40,225 nt of DNA, taken from assembly GCA_003838145.1 (NCBI GenBank), contig QYZZ01000069.1, positions 1 through 40,225 of the forward strand, in the 5' to 3' direction. The translations under genes and the position numbers were made by a program. Source of the DNA: Tindallia sp. MSAO_Bac2 (lineage in GTDB: Bacteria; Bacillota; Clostridia; Peptostreptococcales; Tindalliaceae). Shown in pieces: positions 25,633 to 34,224 of this stretch (position 1 is the first letter of the stretch; the number at the start of each line of letters is the position of its first letter). Under the pieces are notes generated by a model. The model had not been told where the DNA came from, ran no database searches, and saw only the letters and a program-made list of their open reading frames with translations.

Positions 25633-25673
25633 AGCCGGAATGATACAGTCTTAATTAAACTATCAATAATGCA

Positions 25674-25712
25674 AAATGCATGAATTCAAAATATGTGAAT
25701 TCATGCATTTTT
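25674..25712 (+). terminator. Terminator after the riboswitch-controlled kinase
   Basis: AAATGCATGAATTC (25674-25687) pairs perfectly with GAATTCATGCATTT (25697-25710), with T residues continuing to 25712. The stem is AT-rich but long. Confidence 0.8.
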
Positions 25713-25882
25713 AAATACTGGCTTTGTCCGGCTTGACGGATGATAGTATTGGCTGCTGCCATGTTGATTGCGAAGGGTAACTTTTGACCTTTAACTTGTG
25801 AAATTGACGCTTTTTTGATATTATAAACTCGCTGTAGATAATGTTTCACTAACTTATTAGAGCTTGGAAGGAATGAAATTAA

Positions 25883-27196
25883 ATGAATATTGGCATATAT
25901 GGCATGCATTATAAAAATACACCTGTTGAAATTCGGGAACGAGCAGCTTTCAAGCCTTCCGGTCTTGAGGGTGCTTACAATAAGCTGCTTGGAATAGATG
26001 GTATCCGAAGTTGTGTCATTCTATCCACCTGTAATAGAAGTCAACTGATTTATGAGGCTGATGAAGGGGTAGATGGAAAAGGAAGGCTTGACCATTTTTA
26101 CCGTGATTATTTTGGCTTTAGCGATAAAGAGGTTCAGGCCTATTGTCGACATGAAGTGCCGGCAATACGAACCTTTTTTAAAATGTGCTGTGGATTGGAT
26201 TCGTTAGTTTTGGGAGAGGATCAGATTCTTGGACAGATAAAGGAAGCTTACTACACTGCCAGAGAGCATGGTGCCTGTGGTAAAGTGATGAACAAGTTTT
26301 TTCAGACGGGAATTGCTTTGGGTAAAAAAATCAAAAATGAAACTGCTATATCAGAAAACCCGCTTTCCATTGCTTCCATTGCGGTTAAGCAAGGTGAAAA
26401 AATTTTTCGAAATCTGGAAGATATCAAAGTGCTTGTGTTGGGTAGAGGTGAAATGAGTCGTACAGCAATAAGGCATCTTTTATCTTCAAATGCAGAGCAC
26501 GTATATATTGCTACCAGAAGTAATTTGCTCACAGGGTTTGATGATTTGGACCGCACTAAGATTTCCCGAATTCCCTTTGAAGACCGCCATGAAGCTATTG
26601 CTTCTGTTGACTGGGTGATTAGCGCTACTTCTGCACCTCATCAGGTTATTGAAAAATCTCAGCTTCAAAAATTCCATCGTCATAACAAACATGTTCTTAT
26701 TACAGATATTGCCATGCCCAGAGATATAGACCCGGGCGTTTCTGAGATTCCAGGTGTCTGCCTTTATGATTTAGATCAATTGGATGAAGTTGCCAGAGAA
26801 AATATGGATCAAAGAGCAGGCAAGCTTGAAATCATCGATATAAGAATTGCTGAGAAAGAGAAGGAGTTTTTTGACTGGCATCGATGTCTTCCTGTCTATC
26901 CGCGAATACGTGCAATACAGCAATATTCGATAGAGATGACTGAAAAAGAAATTAATGAGCTTTTTGATAAAATGCCACACTTATCTCAGAAAGACCGCAA
27001 CAATATTGAGGCCTTTATTTATAGTCTTGTAAAAAAAATGTGGAGAACGCCTATTCATCAGTTAAAGCAAGTTGGGCTGGAAGGAAAAGGGGAGGAAGCA
27101 GGGGCTTTGCTTGATCGTCTTTTAACCTGTGATTTTCAAAATCTGGAAGAAGAATATGAAGAAGAACATAGAGAGGAGAAACTAAATTATGAATAA
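25883..27196 (+). CDS. hemA: Glutamyl-tRNA reductase
   Basis: This 437-aa enzyme reduces glutamyl-tRNA to glutamate-1-semialdehyde with NADPH, the first committed step of tetrapyrrole synthesis by the C5 route. The catalytic Cys50 lies in ILSTCNRSQLIY, and the signature GLDSLVLGEDQILGQIK follows. The nucleotide-binding loop is VLGRGEMSRTAI, and a C-terminal dimerisation domain follows. GGAAGG precedes the ATG. The hemL start codon lies 8 bases inside its 3' end, so the two are translationally linked. The other early heme genes (hemB, hemC, hemD) are not in the window. Confidence 0.97.
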   Translation: MNIGIYGMHYKNTPVEIRERAAFKPSGLEGAYNKLLGIDGIRSCVILSTCNRSQLIYEADEGVDGKGRLDHFYRDYFGFSDKEVQAYCRHEVPAIRTFFKMCCGLDSLVLGEDQILGQIKEAYYTAREHGACGKVMNKFFQTGIALGKKIKNETAISENPLSIASIAVKQGEKIFRNLEDIKVLVLGRGEMSRTAIRHLLSSNAEHVYIATRSNLLTGFDDLDRTKISRIPFEDRHEAIASVDWVISATSAPHQVIEKSQLQKFHRHNKHVLITDIAMPRDIDPGVSEIPGVCLYDLDQLDEVARENMDQRAGKLEIIDIRIAEKEKEFFDWHRCLPVYPRIRAIQQYSIEMTEKEINELFDKMPHLSQKDRNNIEAFIYSLVKKMWRTPIHQLKQVGLEGKGEEAGALLDRLLTCDFQNLEEEYEEEHREEKLNYE

Positions 27197-28481
27197 TGAA
27201 AACTCGCGAGCAATGTATGAAAGGGCTCTTACGCTGATGCCGGGTGGTGTTAACAGTCCTGTTAGATCTTTTGCAGCTGTTGACAGAGATCCGGTATTCA
27301 TTCAGCATGGAAAAGGCGCAACTGTTACAGATGTTGATGGGAATACTTACCTTGACTATGTCTTATCCTGGGGGCCAATGATCCTGGGTCATGCCGATCC
27401 GGATGTAATTCGTGCTCTTGAGAAAGCGCTGCAAAATGGGACAAGTTTTGGAGCACCGACAGAAGCGGAAAATATGTTGGCCTCAATGATTGTTGATAAT
27501 GTGTCATCTGTTGAAAGAATTAGGATGGTCAACTCTGGGACAGAAGCGGTGATGACGGCTTTAAGACTTGCGAGGGCATTCACCGGCAGATCTAAAATTG
27601 TTAAGTTCAGTGGGAACTACCATGGTCATTCTGATGGCCTGTTAGTTGAAGCCGGATCTGGAATTTTAACTCAGGGAATACCTGGAAGTCCTGGTGTTCC
27701 AGACAGTGTTGTTGAAAACACCATAACTGCCCGTTATAATGATGAGGATATGATCCGCCAGCTATTTGAAGAACAGGGCGATGAAATTGCGGCTGTAATA
27801 GCAGAGCCTGTAGCAGGAAATATGGGTGTAGTACCAATGACAATGGAATTTGCTCAAACACTCAGAGAGCTTACAGAAAAGCATGAAAGCCTGTTGATTT
27901 TAGATGAAGTTATGACTGGATTCCGTCTTGCATTTGAGGGAGCTCAGTGCCTGTACAATATTAAACCCGACCTGACCTGCTATAGTAAAGTAATTGGCGG
28001 AGGACTTCCGGTGGGAGCTTTTGGTGGTCGTTTTGACATCATGAAACTTATGGCTCCTAAAGGACCTGTTTATCAGGCTGGTACTTTATCCGGAAATCCG
28101 CTGGCTATGACGGCAGGATACCATACGCTTGAAAAACTTGTAAATAATCCTGAAATATACCAGCAACTTGATCGTCAGGCGATGAAGCTGGAGCGTGGAC
28201 TACGAAATTTAATTCAGGAATATGATGCGAAAGCAACAGTGAATAGAGTAGGTTCTATGATCAGTTTATTTTTTACAGATCAGCCTGTAGTAGACCACGA
28301 AAGTGCAGCAAAATCTGATACAGATTTGTATGGACAATTCTTCCGGGAAATGATGGAAAGAGGTATCTATCTTCCGCCTTCTCAATTTGAATCCTGGTTT
28401 CTTTCTGTTTGTCATGATGATCAGATAATCGATCAGACATTAGATGCTGCAGAAGATTCTTTTAAAACAATTTTCAAATAG
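27189..28481 (+). CDS. hemL: Glutamate-1-semialdehyde 2,1-aminomutase
   Basis: This 430-aa PLP enzyme converts glutamate-1-semialdehyde to 5-aminolevulinate. The Schiff-base Lys267 lies in CYSKVIGGGLPVGAFGG. Other family segments are MPGGVNSPVRSF, MVNSGTEAVMTALRLAR, FSGNYHGHSD and LILDEVMTGFR. The AGAGAGGAG ribosome binding site is within the end of hemA, and the genes overlap by 8 bases. Together they make 5-aminolevulinate for heme, siroheme or cobamides. Confidence 0.97.
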   Translation: MNNENSRAMYERALTLMPGGVNSPVRSFAAVDRDPVFIQHGKGATVTDVDGNTYLDYVLSWGPMILGHADPDVIRALEKALQNGTSFGAPTEAENMLASMIVDNVSSVERIRMVNSGTEAVMTALRLARAFTGRSKIVKFSGNYHGHSDGLLVEAGSGILTQGIPGSPGVPDSVVENTITARYNDEDMIRQLFEEQGDEIAAVIAEPVAGNMGVVPMTMEFAQTLRELTEKHESLLILDEVMTGFRLAFEGAQCLYNIKPDLTCYSKVIGGGLPVGAFGGRFDIMKLMAPKGPVYQAGTLSGNPLAMTAGYHTLEKLVNNPEIYQQLDRQAMKLERGLRNLIQEYDAKATVNRVGSMISLFFTDQPVVDHESAAKSDTDLYGQFFREMMERGIYLPPSQFESWFLSVCHDDQIIDQTLDAAEDSFKTIFK

Positions 28482-28512
28482 GTTGACTATATTGGGCCGG
28501 AGGTGTTCGGAG

Positions 28513-28713
28513 ATGAAGGTCAGAGAAGTTCTATCGGAAAGAGACCGATTAAAAAATCATCTATACGCGATCAAAAGAGCGATTGTTCTTAGCGAACTTT
28601 ATTTAAAAGATGATGAAGTTATCCAGAACCTGAAAGAAATGAAGGTTGAATTGGAAGGAAGTTTGGATGAGATAAATAAAAGCCTTGAAACAATAGAGGA
28701 TATGGAAATGTAA
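28513..28713 (+). CDS. Small coiled-coil protein of unknown function (66 aa)
   Basis: I do not recognise this protein. It is charged and helical throughout, with a heptad-like pattern of Leu and Ile (for example [19 protein letters not shown] and [15 protein letters not shown]), which suggests a coiled coil. It has no signal peptide, membrane span or cysteine. The open frame extends upstream into hemL, but GGAGG at 28499-28503 points to the ATG at 28513. It lies 31 bases after hemL and 46 before tdh, and could belong to either unit. Confidence 0.7.
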   Translation: MKVREVLSERDRLKNHLYAIKRAIVLSELYLKDDEVIQNLKEMKVELEGSLDEINKSLETIEDMEM

Positions 28714-28759
28714 ATTCAGTCTGAAAAATCAAATAGTAACCGGAAAGGCGTTGTCAGCA

Positions 28760-29785
28760 ATGAAAGCACTTGTCAAAAAATATGAAAAGCCTGGTCTTTG
28801 GCTGGAAGATATTCCGGAGCCTGAGGTTGGTAAAAATGATGTGTTAGTTAAAATAAAAAAAACATCTGTCTGTGGTACTGATGTTCATATTTATCATTGG
28901 GATGAATGGTCACAGAAAACCATACCTGTTCCAATGACAATTGGGCATGAATTTGTAGGCGAAGTTGTGGCTATGGGAGACAATGTACACGATGTTGAAA
29001 TTGGCGAAATCGTATCAGGTGAAGGGCATGTTGTGTGTGGTCGTTGTCGTAATTGCCTGGCTGGACGCAGACATTTATGCATGAACACCAGTGGAATTGG
29101 TGTAAACAGACCCGGAGCCTTTGCGGAATATCTGTCTATACCTGTAACTAATATATGGCATTGTGACCCCAATATTCCACTGGATGTTCTTAGTTGCTTT
29201 GATCCTTTTGGAAATGCTGTTCACACTGCCCTTAGTTTTGATGTGCTTGGTGAGGATGTCCTGATAACAGGTGCCGGCCCTATCGGCATTATGGCTGCAG
29301 CTGTTGCAAAACATGCTGGGGCACGATATGTAGTAATCACAGATGTGAATGAATATCGCCTGGAATTGGCCAGAAAAATGGGGGCTACCATGGCTGTTAA
29401 TGTTACCAACACAACTGTGGAAGATGCATTTCATCAACTGGGAATGAAAGAAGGCTTTGATGTCGGACTTGAAATGTCAGGAAATGCAACGGCTTTTCAG
29501 TCTATGCTGAAAAATATGTGTCACGGAGGTAAAATATCGGTGCTGGGAATTCAACAACCAAACACGGTGATCGACTGGAATACGGTTGTGTTTAATGGAC
29601 TAACTATAAAGGGTATTTATGGTCGCGAAATGTATGAAACCTGGTATAAAATGACTTCGATGATCCAATCCGGTTTAGATATATCACCCGTTATTACTCA
29701 TCGCTTTCATTACACCGAATTTCAAAAAGCATTTGAGGTGATGGCTTCGGGTGAATCCGGAAAAGTAATTCTTAATTGGGAATAA
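28760..29785 (+). CDS. tdh: L-threonine 3-dehydrogenase
   Basis: This 341-aa zinc- and NAD-dependent medium-chain dehydrogenase oxidises L-threonine to 2-amino-3-ketobutyrate. Catalytic zinc ligands are Cys38, His63 and Glu64 ([20 protein letters not shown]). The structural zinc site is Cys93, Cys96, Cys99 and Cys107. The NAD-binding glycines are in [19 protein letters not shown]. [13 protein letters not shown] is a Tdh hallmark that separates it from general alcohol dehydrogenases. The in-frame TTG at 28751 is only 2 bases after AAAGG; the ATG at 28760 is better placed. kbl follows 31 bases later. Confidence 0.96.
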   Translation: MKALVKKYEKPGLWLEDIPEPEVGKNDVLVKIKKTSVCGTDVHIYHWDEWSQKTIPVPMTIGHEFVGEVVAMGDNVHDVEIGEIVSGEGHVVCGRCRNCLAGRRHLCMNTSGIGVNRPGAFAEYLSIPVTNIWHCDPNIPLDVLSCFDPFGNAVHTALSFDVLGEDVLITGAGPIGIMAAAVAKHAGARYVVITDVNEYRLELARKMGATMAVNVTNTTVEDAFHQLGMKEGFDVGLEMSGNATAFQSMLKNMCHGGKISVLGIQQPNTVIDWNTVVFNGLTIKGIYGREMYETWYKMTSMIQSGLDISPVITHRFHYTEFQKAFEVMASGESGKVILNWE

Positions 29786-29816
29786 AGCATAATCAGTGCG
29801 AAAGGAAGATGATTCG

Positions 29817-31007
29817 ATGTATACTCCGGAAGTAGCAGAACGCTATCGAAAGGAACTTGAGGCTATTAAAGAACAGGGACTTTGGAAAGAGGAGCGAATT
29901 TTGTCAGGAGCTCAAAGTTCACGGATCCACACCACTAAACAATCGGATGTTATCAATTTATGTGCCAATAACTATCTGGGATTGTCAAATCATCCCCGGG
30001 TGATGGAGGCGGCGAAAAAAAGTTATGATAACTGGGGATATGGTCTCTCTTCTGTGCGATTTATTTGTGGGACACAGTCAATTCATAAACAGCTGGAAAG
30101 CAAACTAAGTAACTTTCTGGGCATGGAAGATACCATTTTATATTCATCGTGCTTCGATGCTAATGGTGGGCTATTCGAAACGATACTGACAAATGAGGAT
30201 ACCATTATTAGTGACGAGTTGAACCATGCAAGCATTATCGATGGAATGCGTCTTTGTAAAGCGAAAAAAATGATTTATAAAAATAACAATATGCAGGATC
30301 TGGAAGCAAAACTAAAACAATGGGATGGTACAGGGATTTGTCTTATAGCAACGGATGGCGTATTTTCCATGGATGGAATTATTGCCGATCTGAAAACTAT
30401 ATGCGACCTTGCTGAACAGTACGGTGCTATGGTGATGGTAGACGATAGTCATGCAGTAGGTTTTATGGGTGAAAGAGGCAGAGGCACCCATGAATTTTGT
30501 GATGTAATGGGCCGGGTTGACCTCATTACAGGAACGCTGGGAAAAGCCCTTGGAGGTGCCAGCGGAGGGTATACCAGTGGGAAATCAGAAATAATCGACT
30601 TATTAAGACAACGAAGCCGTCCATACTTGTTTTCAAATACATTGGCTCCGGCCATTGCTTCAGCATCAGTGGAAGTTTTGAACATGCTTTGTGAAACAAC
30701 TGAATACAGAGATCGTCTTGAAAGCAATACCAGATATTTTCGGGAAAAAGTAAGCGAAATTGGTTTTGAAATTATACCGGGTGAACATCCTATCGTTCCA
30801 ATTATGCTGGGAGATGCTGTTTTGGCACAGGATATGTCCGAGTTTCTCCTGGAAGAAGGAATATATGTTGTTGGATTTTTCTTCCCGGTAGTTCCGAAAG
30901 GTAAGGCGCGTATTCGTACGCAAATATCTGCAGCCCACACAAAAGATGATCTTGATCGAGCTTTGGAAGCTTTTAATAAAGCATATAAGAATTTAATGAG
31001 GACCTAA
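29817..31007 (+). CDS. kbl: 2-amino-3-ketobutyrate coenzyme A ligase (glycine C-acetyltransferase)
   Basis: This 396-aa PLP enzyme of the alpha-oxoamine synthase family splits 2-amino-3-ketobutyrate with CoA into glycine and acetyl-CoA. With tdh it completes the two-step threonine-to-glycine route. The PLP Lys243 lies in [13 protein letters not shown]. Other motifs are [31 protein letters not shown] and [11 protein letters not shown]. An upstream GTG at 29796 is in frame, but GAAAGGAAG points to the ATG at 29817. Degradation of threonine supplies glycine and acetyl-CoA, a typical trait of amino-acid fermenters. Confidence 0.96.
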   Translation: MYTPEVAERYRKELEAIKEQGLWKEERILSGAQSSRIHTTKQSDVINLCANNYLGLSNHPRVMEAAKKSYDNWGYGLSSVRFICGTQSIHKQLESKLSNFLGMEDTILYSSCFDANGGLFETILTNEDTIISDELNHASIIDGMRLCKAKKMIYKNNNMQDLEAKLKQWDGTGICLIATDGVFSMDGIIADLKTICDLAEQYGAMVMVDDSHAVGFMGERGRGTHEFCDVMGRVDLITGTLGKALGGASGGYTSGKSEIIDLLRQRSRPYLFSNTLAPAIASASVEVLNMLCETTEYRDRLESNTRYFREKVSEIGFEIIPGEHPIVPIMLGDAVLAQDMSEFLLEEGIYVVGFFFPVVPKGKARIRTQISAAHTKDDLDRALEAFNKAYKNLMRT

Positions 31008-31025
31008 ACCGATGGAGGTGGCTCT

Positions 31026-31331
31026 TTGAACTACGAGATTCAAAATGGAGTGCTGACTTTTAAATTCCAATATAATCCCACAGCATCAAATATTAATGAA
31101 TTTTTGAAGTATATGTATCAAATAATTGACACCAAAGAAATCTATGATGAAGTTGTGATGGATTTTAGTGAGGTTCAGTATGTAGATTCTACCGGAATTA
31201 CTTTTCTGATTGGGATTTATCGCTATTTAAGTAAAATGAAAAAATCCTTCCGCATTATAAATGCTCGTAAGGAGATTGTTGATCTTTTTGAAATTGTTAA
31301 TATGACGAATTTATTTCAGGTAAATTACTAA
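31026..31331 (+). CDS. STAS-domain protein, anti-sigma-factor antagonist type
   Basis: This 101-aa single-domain protein resembles SpoIIAA/RsbV. DFSEVQYVDSTGITFLIG carries the phosphorylatable Ser55 in the DSTG loop. Such proteins release a sigma factor or output protein when unphosphorylated. Its cognate Ser kinase (anti-sigma factor) and phosphatase are not encoded nearby. The start is TTG at 31026, with GGAGGTGG at 31014-31021. It lies 18 bases after kbl and before the terminator at 31338-31381, so it may be co-transcribed with tdh-kbl. Confidence 0.88.
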   Translation: MNYEIQNGVLTFKFQYNPTASNINEFLKYMYQIIDTKEIYDEVVMDFSEVQYVDSTGITFLIGIYRYLSKMKKSFRIINARKEIVDLFEIVNMTNLFQVNY

Positions 31332-31337
31332 GAATTG

Positions 31338-31381
31338 ACCTCAGCTTTTGCTTTAATAGCAATATAGGCTGAGGTTTTTTG
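31338..31381 (+). terminator. Terminator after tdh-kbl-STAS
   Basis: ACCTCAGC (31338-31345) pairs with GCTGAGGT (31368-31375), and T residues follow. A smaller TTGCT/AGCAA stem sits inside the loop. Confidence 0.9.
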
Positions 31382-31456
31382 TTTTAAAGATATATCAATA
31401 AATAATATGGTAATGGATATATATTATCTGTAAGCAAATTGAGGAGGGATGACATC

Positions 31457-32218
31457 ATGGATGACGAGAAGAAATCAAAAGTGCCTAAGCTGGATTTAAC
31501 CAGACAAATGACTAAAAAGCAGGCAGTAATTCTTATTGCTTCAGTAGTAGTGATAAGTTTAGTTGTTACAACTATTACGATGCTGTTATTTTTGGAAAGA
31601 GAATCAGAAATGTTGGGAATGGATCCTCATGCGCCTGAGCTTGTCCAGGTTGAAGAGACACAGGATCCTCGTCATGCTGGAGAACTACTAGAGTCTGATG
31701 ACGCAATGAATGATGACGGCGAAAAAAGGCTACCCATTAAAATGGGAAATCACTGGGGTTTTGTAAATGAATGGGGACAAGTGGTTATTGATACAGTTTA
31801 CGATGAAATCGATATTTTTCATGAAGGTAGAGCTGCTGTTCGGTATCAGGGAAAAACAGGATTTATTAATCAAACCGGCACATGGGTAATTGTTCCCTCT
31901 TTTGAGCAGGCGCTACCCTTTCGAAATGGTGTAGCGGCCGTAAGATTAGATGGTTTGTGGGGTTATGTTGATATGGAAGGAAGGCTTATTGTCGAGGCTG
32001 AATTTCAAGATGCAAGAAGTTTTTCTGAAGGCCTTGCGCCAGTGAAGAAGAACGGACAATGGGGGTATATTAATAAAGAGGGGTATATAAAGATAGCTCC
32101 CCAATTTATTAGAGCCTGGAATTATTATGAAGGTGTTGCGCAAGTTGAGACGGAGGCAGGGATGGGATATATTAACGAGGAAGGAGAATGGATTTGGAAT
32201 CCGGGATGGGATGATTAA
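31457..32218 (+). CDS. Membrane-anchored WG-repeat protein
   Basis: This 253-aa protein has a short Lys-rich cytoplasmic end and one membrane span (about 25-47: AVILIASVVVISLVVTTI and onward). An acidic extracytoplasmic linker leads to five WG (beta-leucine-rich) repeats from about 95 to 253. Each repeat shows the pattern WGFVN/WGYVD/WGYIN, then a Gly, a Val/Ile pair and a Phe-x-x-Gly-Ala-Val ending. WG repeats are thought to bind ligands or cell-wall components, but no firm role is known. TTG at 31439 is in frame, but GAGGAGGGA points to the ATG at 31457. Its end overlaps the lytic transglycosylase start by 8 bases. Confidence 0.87.
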   Translation: MDDEKKSKVPKLDLTRQMTKKQAVILIASVVVISLVVTTITMLLFLERESEMLGMDPHAPELVQVEETQDPRHAGELLESDDAMNDDGEKRLPIKMGNHWGFVNEWGQVVIDTVYDEIDIFHEGRAAVRYQGKTGFINQTGTWVIVPSFEQALPFRNGVAAVRLDGLWGYVDMEGRLIVEAEFQDARSFSEGLAPVKKNGQWGYINKEGYIKIAPQFIRAWNYYEGVAQVETEAGMGYINEEGEWIWNPGWDD

Positions 32219-32978
32219 AAAATACTCATTCCTGATCATTTGGATAATTACAGCTGCTATTTTTTTAGGCATGATGATACTTTACATCCCAACTCAGTTT
32301 ATTTTGGACTCCTATGAAGAATATTACCCGAGCACAATCTTTACCAAAGAAGCTCAGCTGATTCACCACCGGGTTTCTGACCCTGGAGAAAGCAGGCACA
32401 TGGAATACCTGAAAAACTATTATCACCCTTATTTCCATAGTGAAAATCTGCTTACTGCTGAAGAACATAGGCTGCATGGCTTTTTACAGAGTGAAACCGG
32501 TATGAGTCATGAAGCAGTATGGATTTTAATGAGGCATGTGGATGACAAAGATCTATCAATTTGGATGGTGTTAGGACTAATACACGTTGAAACGGGAGGC
32601 AGATTTGACGGAAATCTGGTAGGGAGACATCAAGACCGTGGTTACATGCAGATAACGCCTATTACGGAAAAACATCTTTTTGAAAATTATGGTGAATTAT
32701 GGAATTTTTCATATAACCCGGAACATATTTTTGAGCCATGGTACAACCTGACACTGGGTACAAAATATCTGGCACAAATTGCTGCCAATTCATTACAGGA
32801 AGATGGAGAGATTAATTGGCATCGCGTCTTAAGTGAATATAACTTGGGACCATCCGGAATGGAACGTCTTTATCGGTGGCGAAACACGTATGAAACCATC
32901 TACTCAAATAGGATTCTACAAAGGAAAAATGAATGGAAAGAAAAATACAAAAATATAAATATACAACAAAAAGAATAA
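32211..32978 (+). CDS. Membrane-anchored lytic transglycosylase (SLT domain)
   Basis: This 255-aa enzyme has an N-terminal membrane anchor (about 5-27). The SLT domain cuts peptidoglycan glycan strands to leave 1,6-anhydro ends. The catalytic Glu127 is in LIHVETGG, followed by RGYMQITPITEKHL (the usual GxMQxxP motif), LGTKYLAQIA and EYNLGPSG. The open frame extends back to 32127 inside the WG-repeat gene, but only the start at 32211 (MIKKYSFLI) puts the membrane anchor at the N-terminus. The 8-base overlap implies translational coupling and a joint role at the envelope. Confidence 0.87.
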   Translation: MIKKYSFLIIWIITAAIFLGMMILYIPTQFILDSYEEYYPSTIFTKEAQLIHHRVSDPGESRHMEYLKNYYHPYFHSENLLTAEEHRLHGFLQSETGMSHEAVWILMRHVDDKDLSIWMVLGLIHVETGGRFDGNLVGRHQDRGYMQITPITEKHLFENYGELWNFSYNPEHIFEPWYNLTLGTKYLAQIAANSLQEDGEINWHRVLSEYNLGPSGMERLYRWRNTYETIYSNRILQRKNEWKEKYKNINIQQKE

Positions 32979-33034
32979 TATAACATGACGGATTGAAGTG
33001 CTTCAACCAAAATGAAGATGAATCGAAAGCGAAC

Positions 33035-33063
33035 TTGCATAATTAGTCGTTTTCCGGTATAAT
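33035..33063 (+). promoter_or_regulatory. Promoter of the argCJBD operon
   Basis: TTGCAT (33035-33040) and a perfect TATAAT (33058-33063) are separated by 17 bases, leaving a leader of about 75 nt before argC. I found no convincing ArgR box. Confidence 0.8.
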
Positions 33064-33144
33064 GGAAAAAATTATTTGCAGTAAGCGCCCAAATTTAAGC
33101 GTTTTGACTGATCATAAAACAGAAAGGCAATGGAGGGAAATGAA

Positions 33145-34182
33145 ATGTTAAAGGCAGGTATAATGGGATCTACTGGATACACAGGAGCAGAATTGGTTCG
33201 GCTGTTGGAAGGACATCCGGAAGTTGAATTAACTTTTGTTGATTCCAGAAGTTATGATGGACTGAAATTTAGCGACGTCTATCCCAATCTTCGTAAAAAA
33301 GTGGATAAGGTTTGCAGATCGGTGGAAGTGGAAGATGTACCTAAGGATACTGATGTTGTTTTCTGTGCACTGCCTCATCGCATCAGCCAACAAAAGGTGC
33401 TACCATTAATTAAATCTGGTTTCAGGGTAGTTGATTTTTCAGCTGACTTTCGTATACATGATGGTAAAATTTACGAGGATTGGTATAACACAGAACATTT
33501 GGATCATGAACTACTTAAAATGGCAACTTATGGATTACCTGAATGGCATGCAGAAAGCATAGTAAATGCAGAACTGGTGGCAAATCCTGGATGCTTCCCG
33601 ACCAGTATCTTATTGCCCCTTTTACCTTTGGTAAAGGATCGGTTAATTAAGAGTGATAATATTATTATCGACTCCAAGACGGGCGTTTCTGGCGCTGGTA
33701 GAAATCCTTCTGCTGTTAATGTTTTTTCCCAGGTAAATGAAAATGTAAAAGCATACAATATCGGTGGACACCGTCATACACCTGAAATAGAACAGGAGCT
33801 GTCTATTGCGGCAGGAGAAGATCTTAAAGTTTTGTTTACTCCTCACTTAATACCGATGGATCGTGGTATTCTATCAACCATTGTATTACCGGCTGAAAAC
33901 CTGAAACGTCATGATATAGAGGAATGCTATGAAAAATACTACGGTCATAAGCCATTTATTAGAATTCTTGAAGATGGTAAACTACCAGAGACAAAAGCTG
34001 TAAGCGGATCTAACTACTGTGATATTGGATTTGTAATTGAGCCGCGAAGTGGAAACCTGGTTATCGTATCGGCTATTGATAACTTGTTGAAAGGATCTTC
34101 CAGCCAGGCGGTTCAGAATATGAATATAATGTTTGAATTGGAAGAATCGACTGGAATTGAAGCAACATCTATGTGGCCATAG
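33145..34182 (+). CDS. argC: N-acetyl-gamma-glutamyl-phosphate reductase
   Basis: This 345-aa enzyme catalyses the NADPH-dependent reduction of N-acetylglutamyl phosphate to the semialdehyde, the third step of arginine synthesis. The N-terminal nucleotide fold is AGIMGSTGYTGAELVRLL, and the catalytic Cys150 lies in NPGCFPTS. DSKTGVSGAGR and NIGGHRHTPEIEQEL are also conserved. An ATG at 33130 is in frame, but GGAGGG lies between it and the ATG at 33145, so 33145 is chosen. It is the first gene of argC-argJ-argB-argD. Confidence 0.97.
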   Translation: MLKAGIMGSTGYTGAELVRLLEGHPEVELTFVDSRSYDGLKFSDVYPNLRKKVDKVCRSVEVEDVPKDTDVVFCALPHRISQQKVLPLIKSGFRVVDFSADFRIHDGKIYEDWYNTEHLDHELLKMATYGLPEWHAESIVNAELVANPGCFPTSILLPLLPLVKDRLIKSDNIIIDSKTGVSGAGRNPSAVNVFSQVNENVKAYNIGGHRHTPEIEQELSIAAGEDLKVLFTPHLIPMDRGILSTIVLPAENLKRHDIEECYEKYYGHKPFIRILEDGKLPETKAVSGSNYCDIGFVIEPRSGNLVIVSAIDNLLKGSSSQAVQNMNIMFELEESTGIEATSMWP

Positions 34183-34224
34183 ATTAATTAAATAAAATAG
34201 AGTTTCATATGGAGGAATGATTAG

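Noticed and set aside
30449-30940. 163-codon open frame opposite kbl
   Set aside because: It is a shadow of kbl, which carries all family motifs.
32992-33005. Perfect 14-base palindrome TTGAAGTGCTTCAA after the transglycosylase gene
   Set aside because: It has no real loop and no T run, so it is not a terminator, and I know no operator of this form.
33064-33144. ArgR operator in the argC leader
   Set aside because: I looked for an 18-base ARG box and found only loose AT-rich matches.
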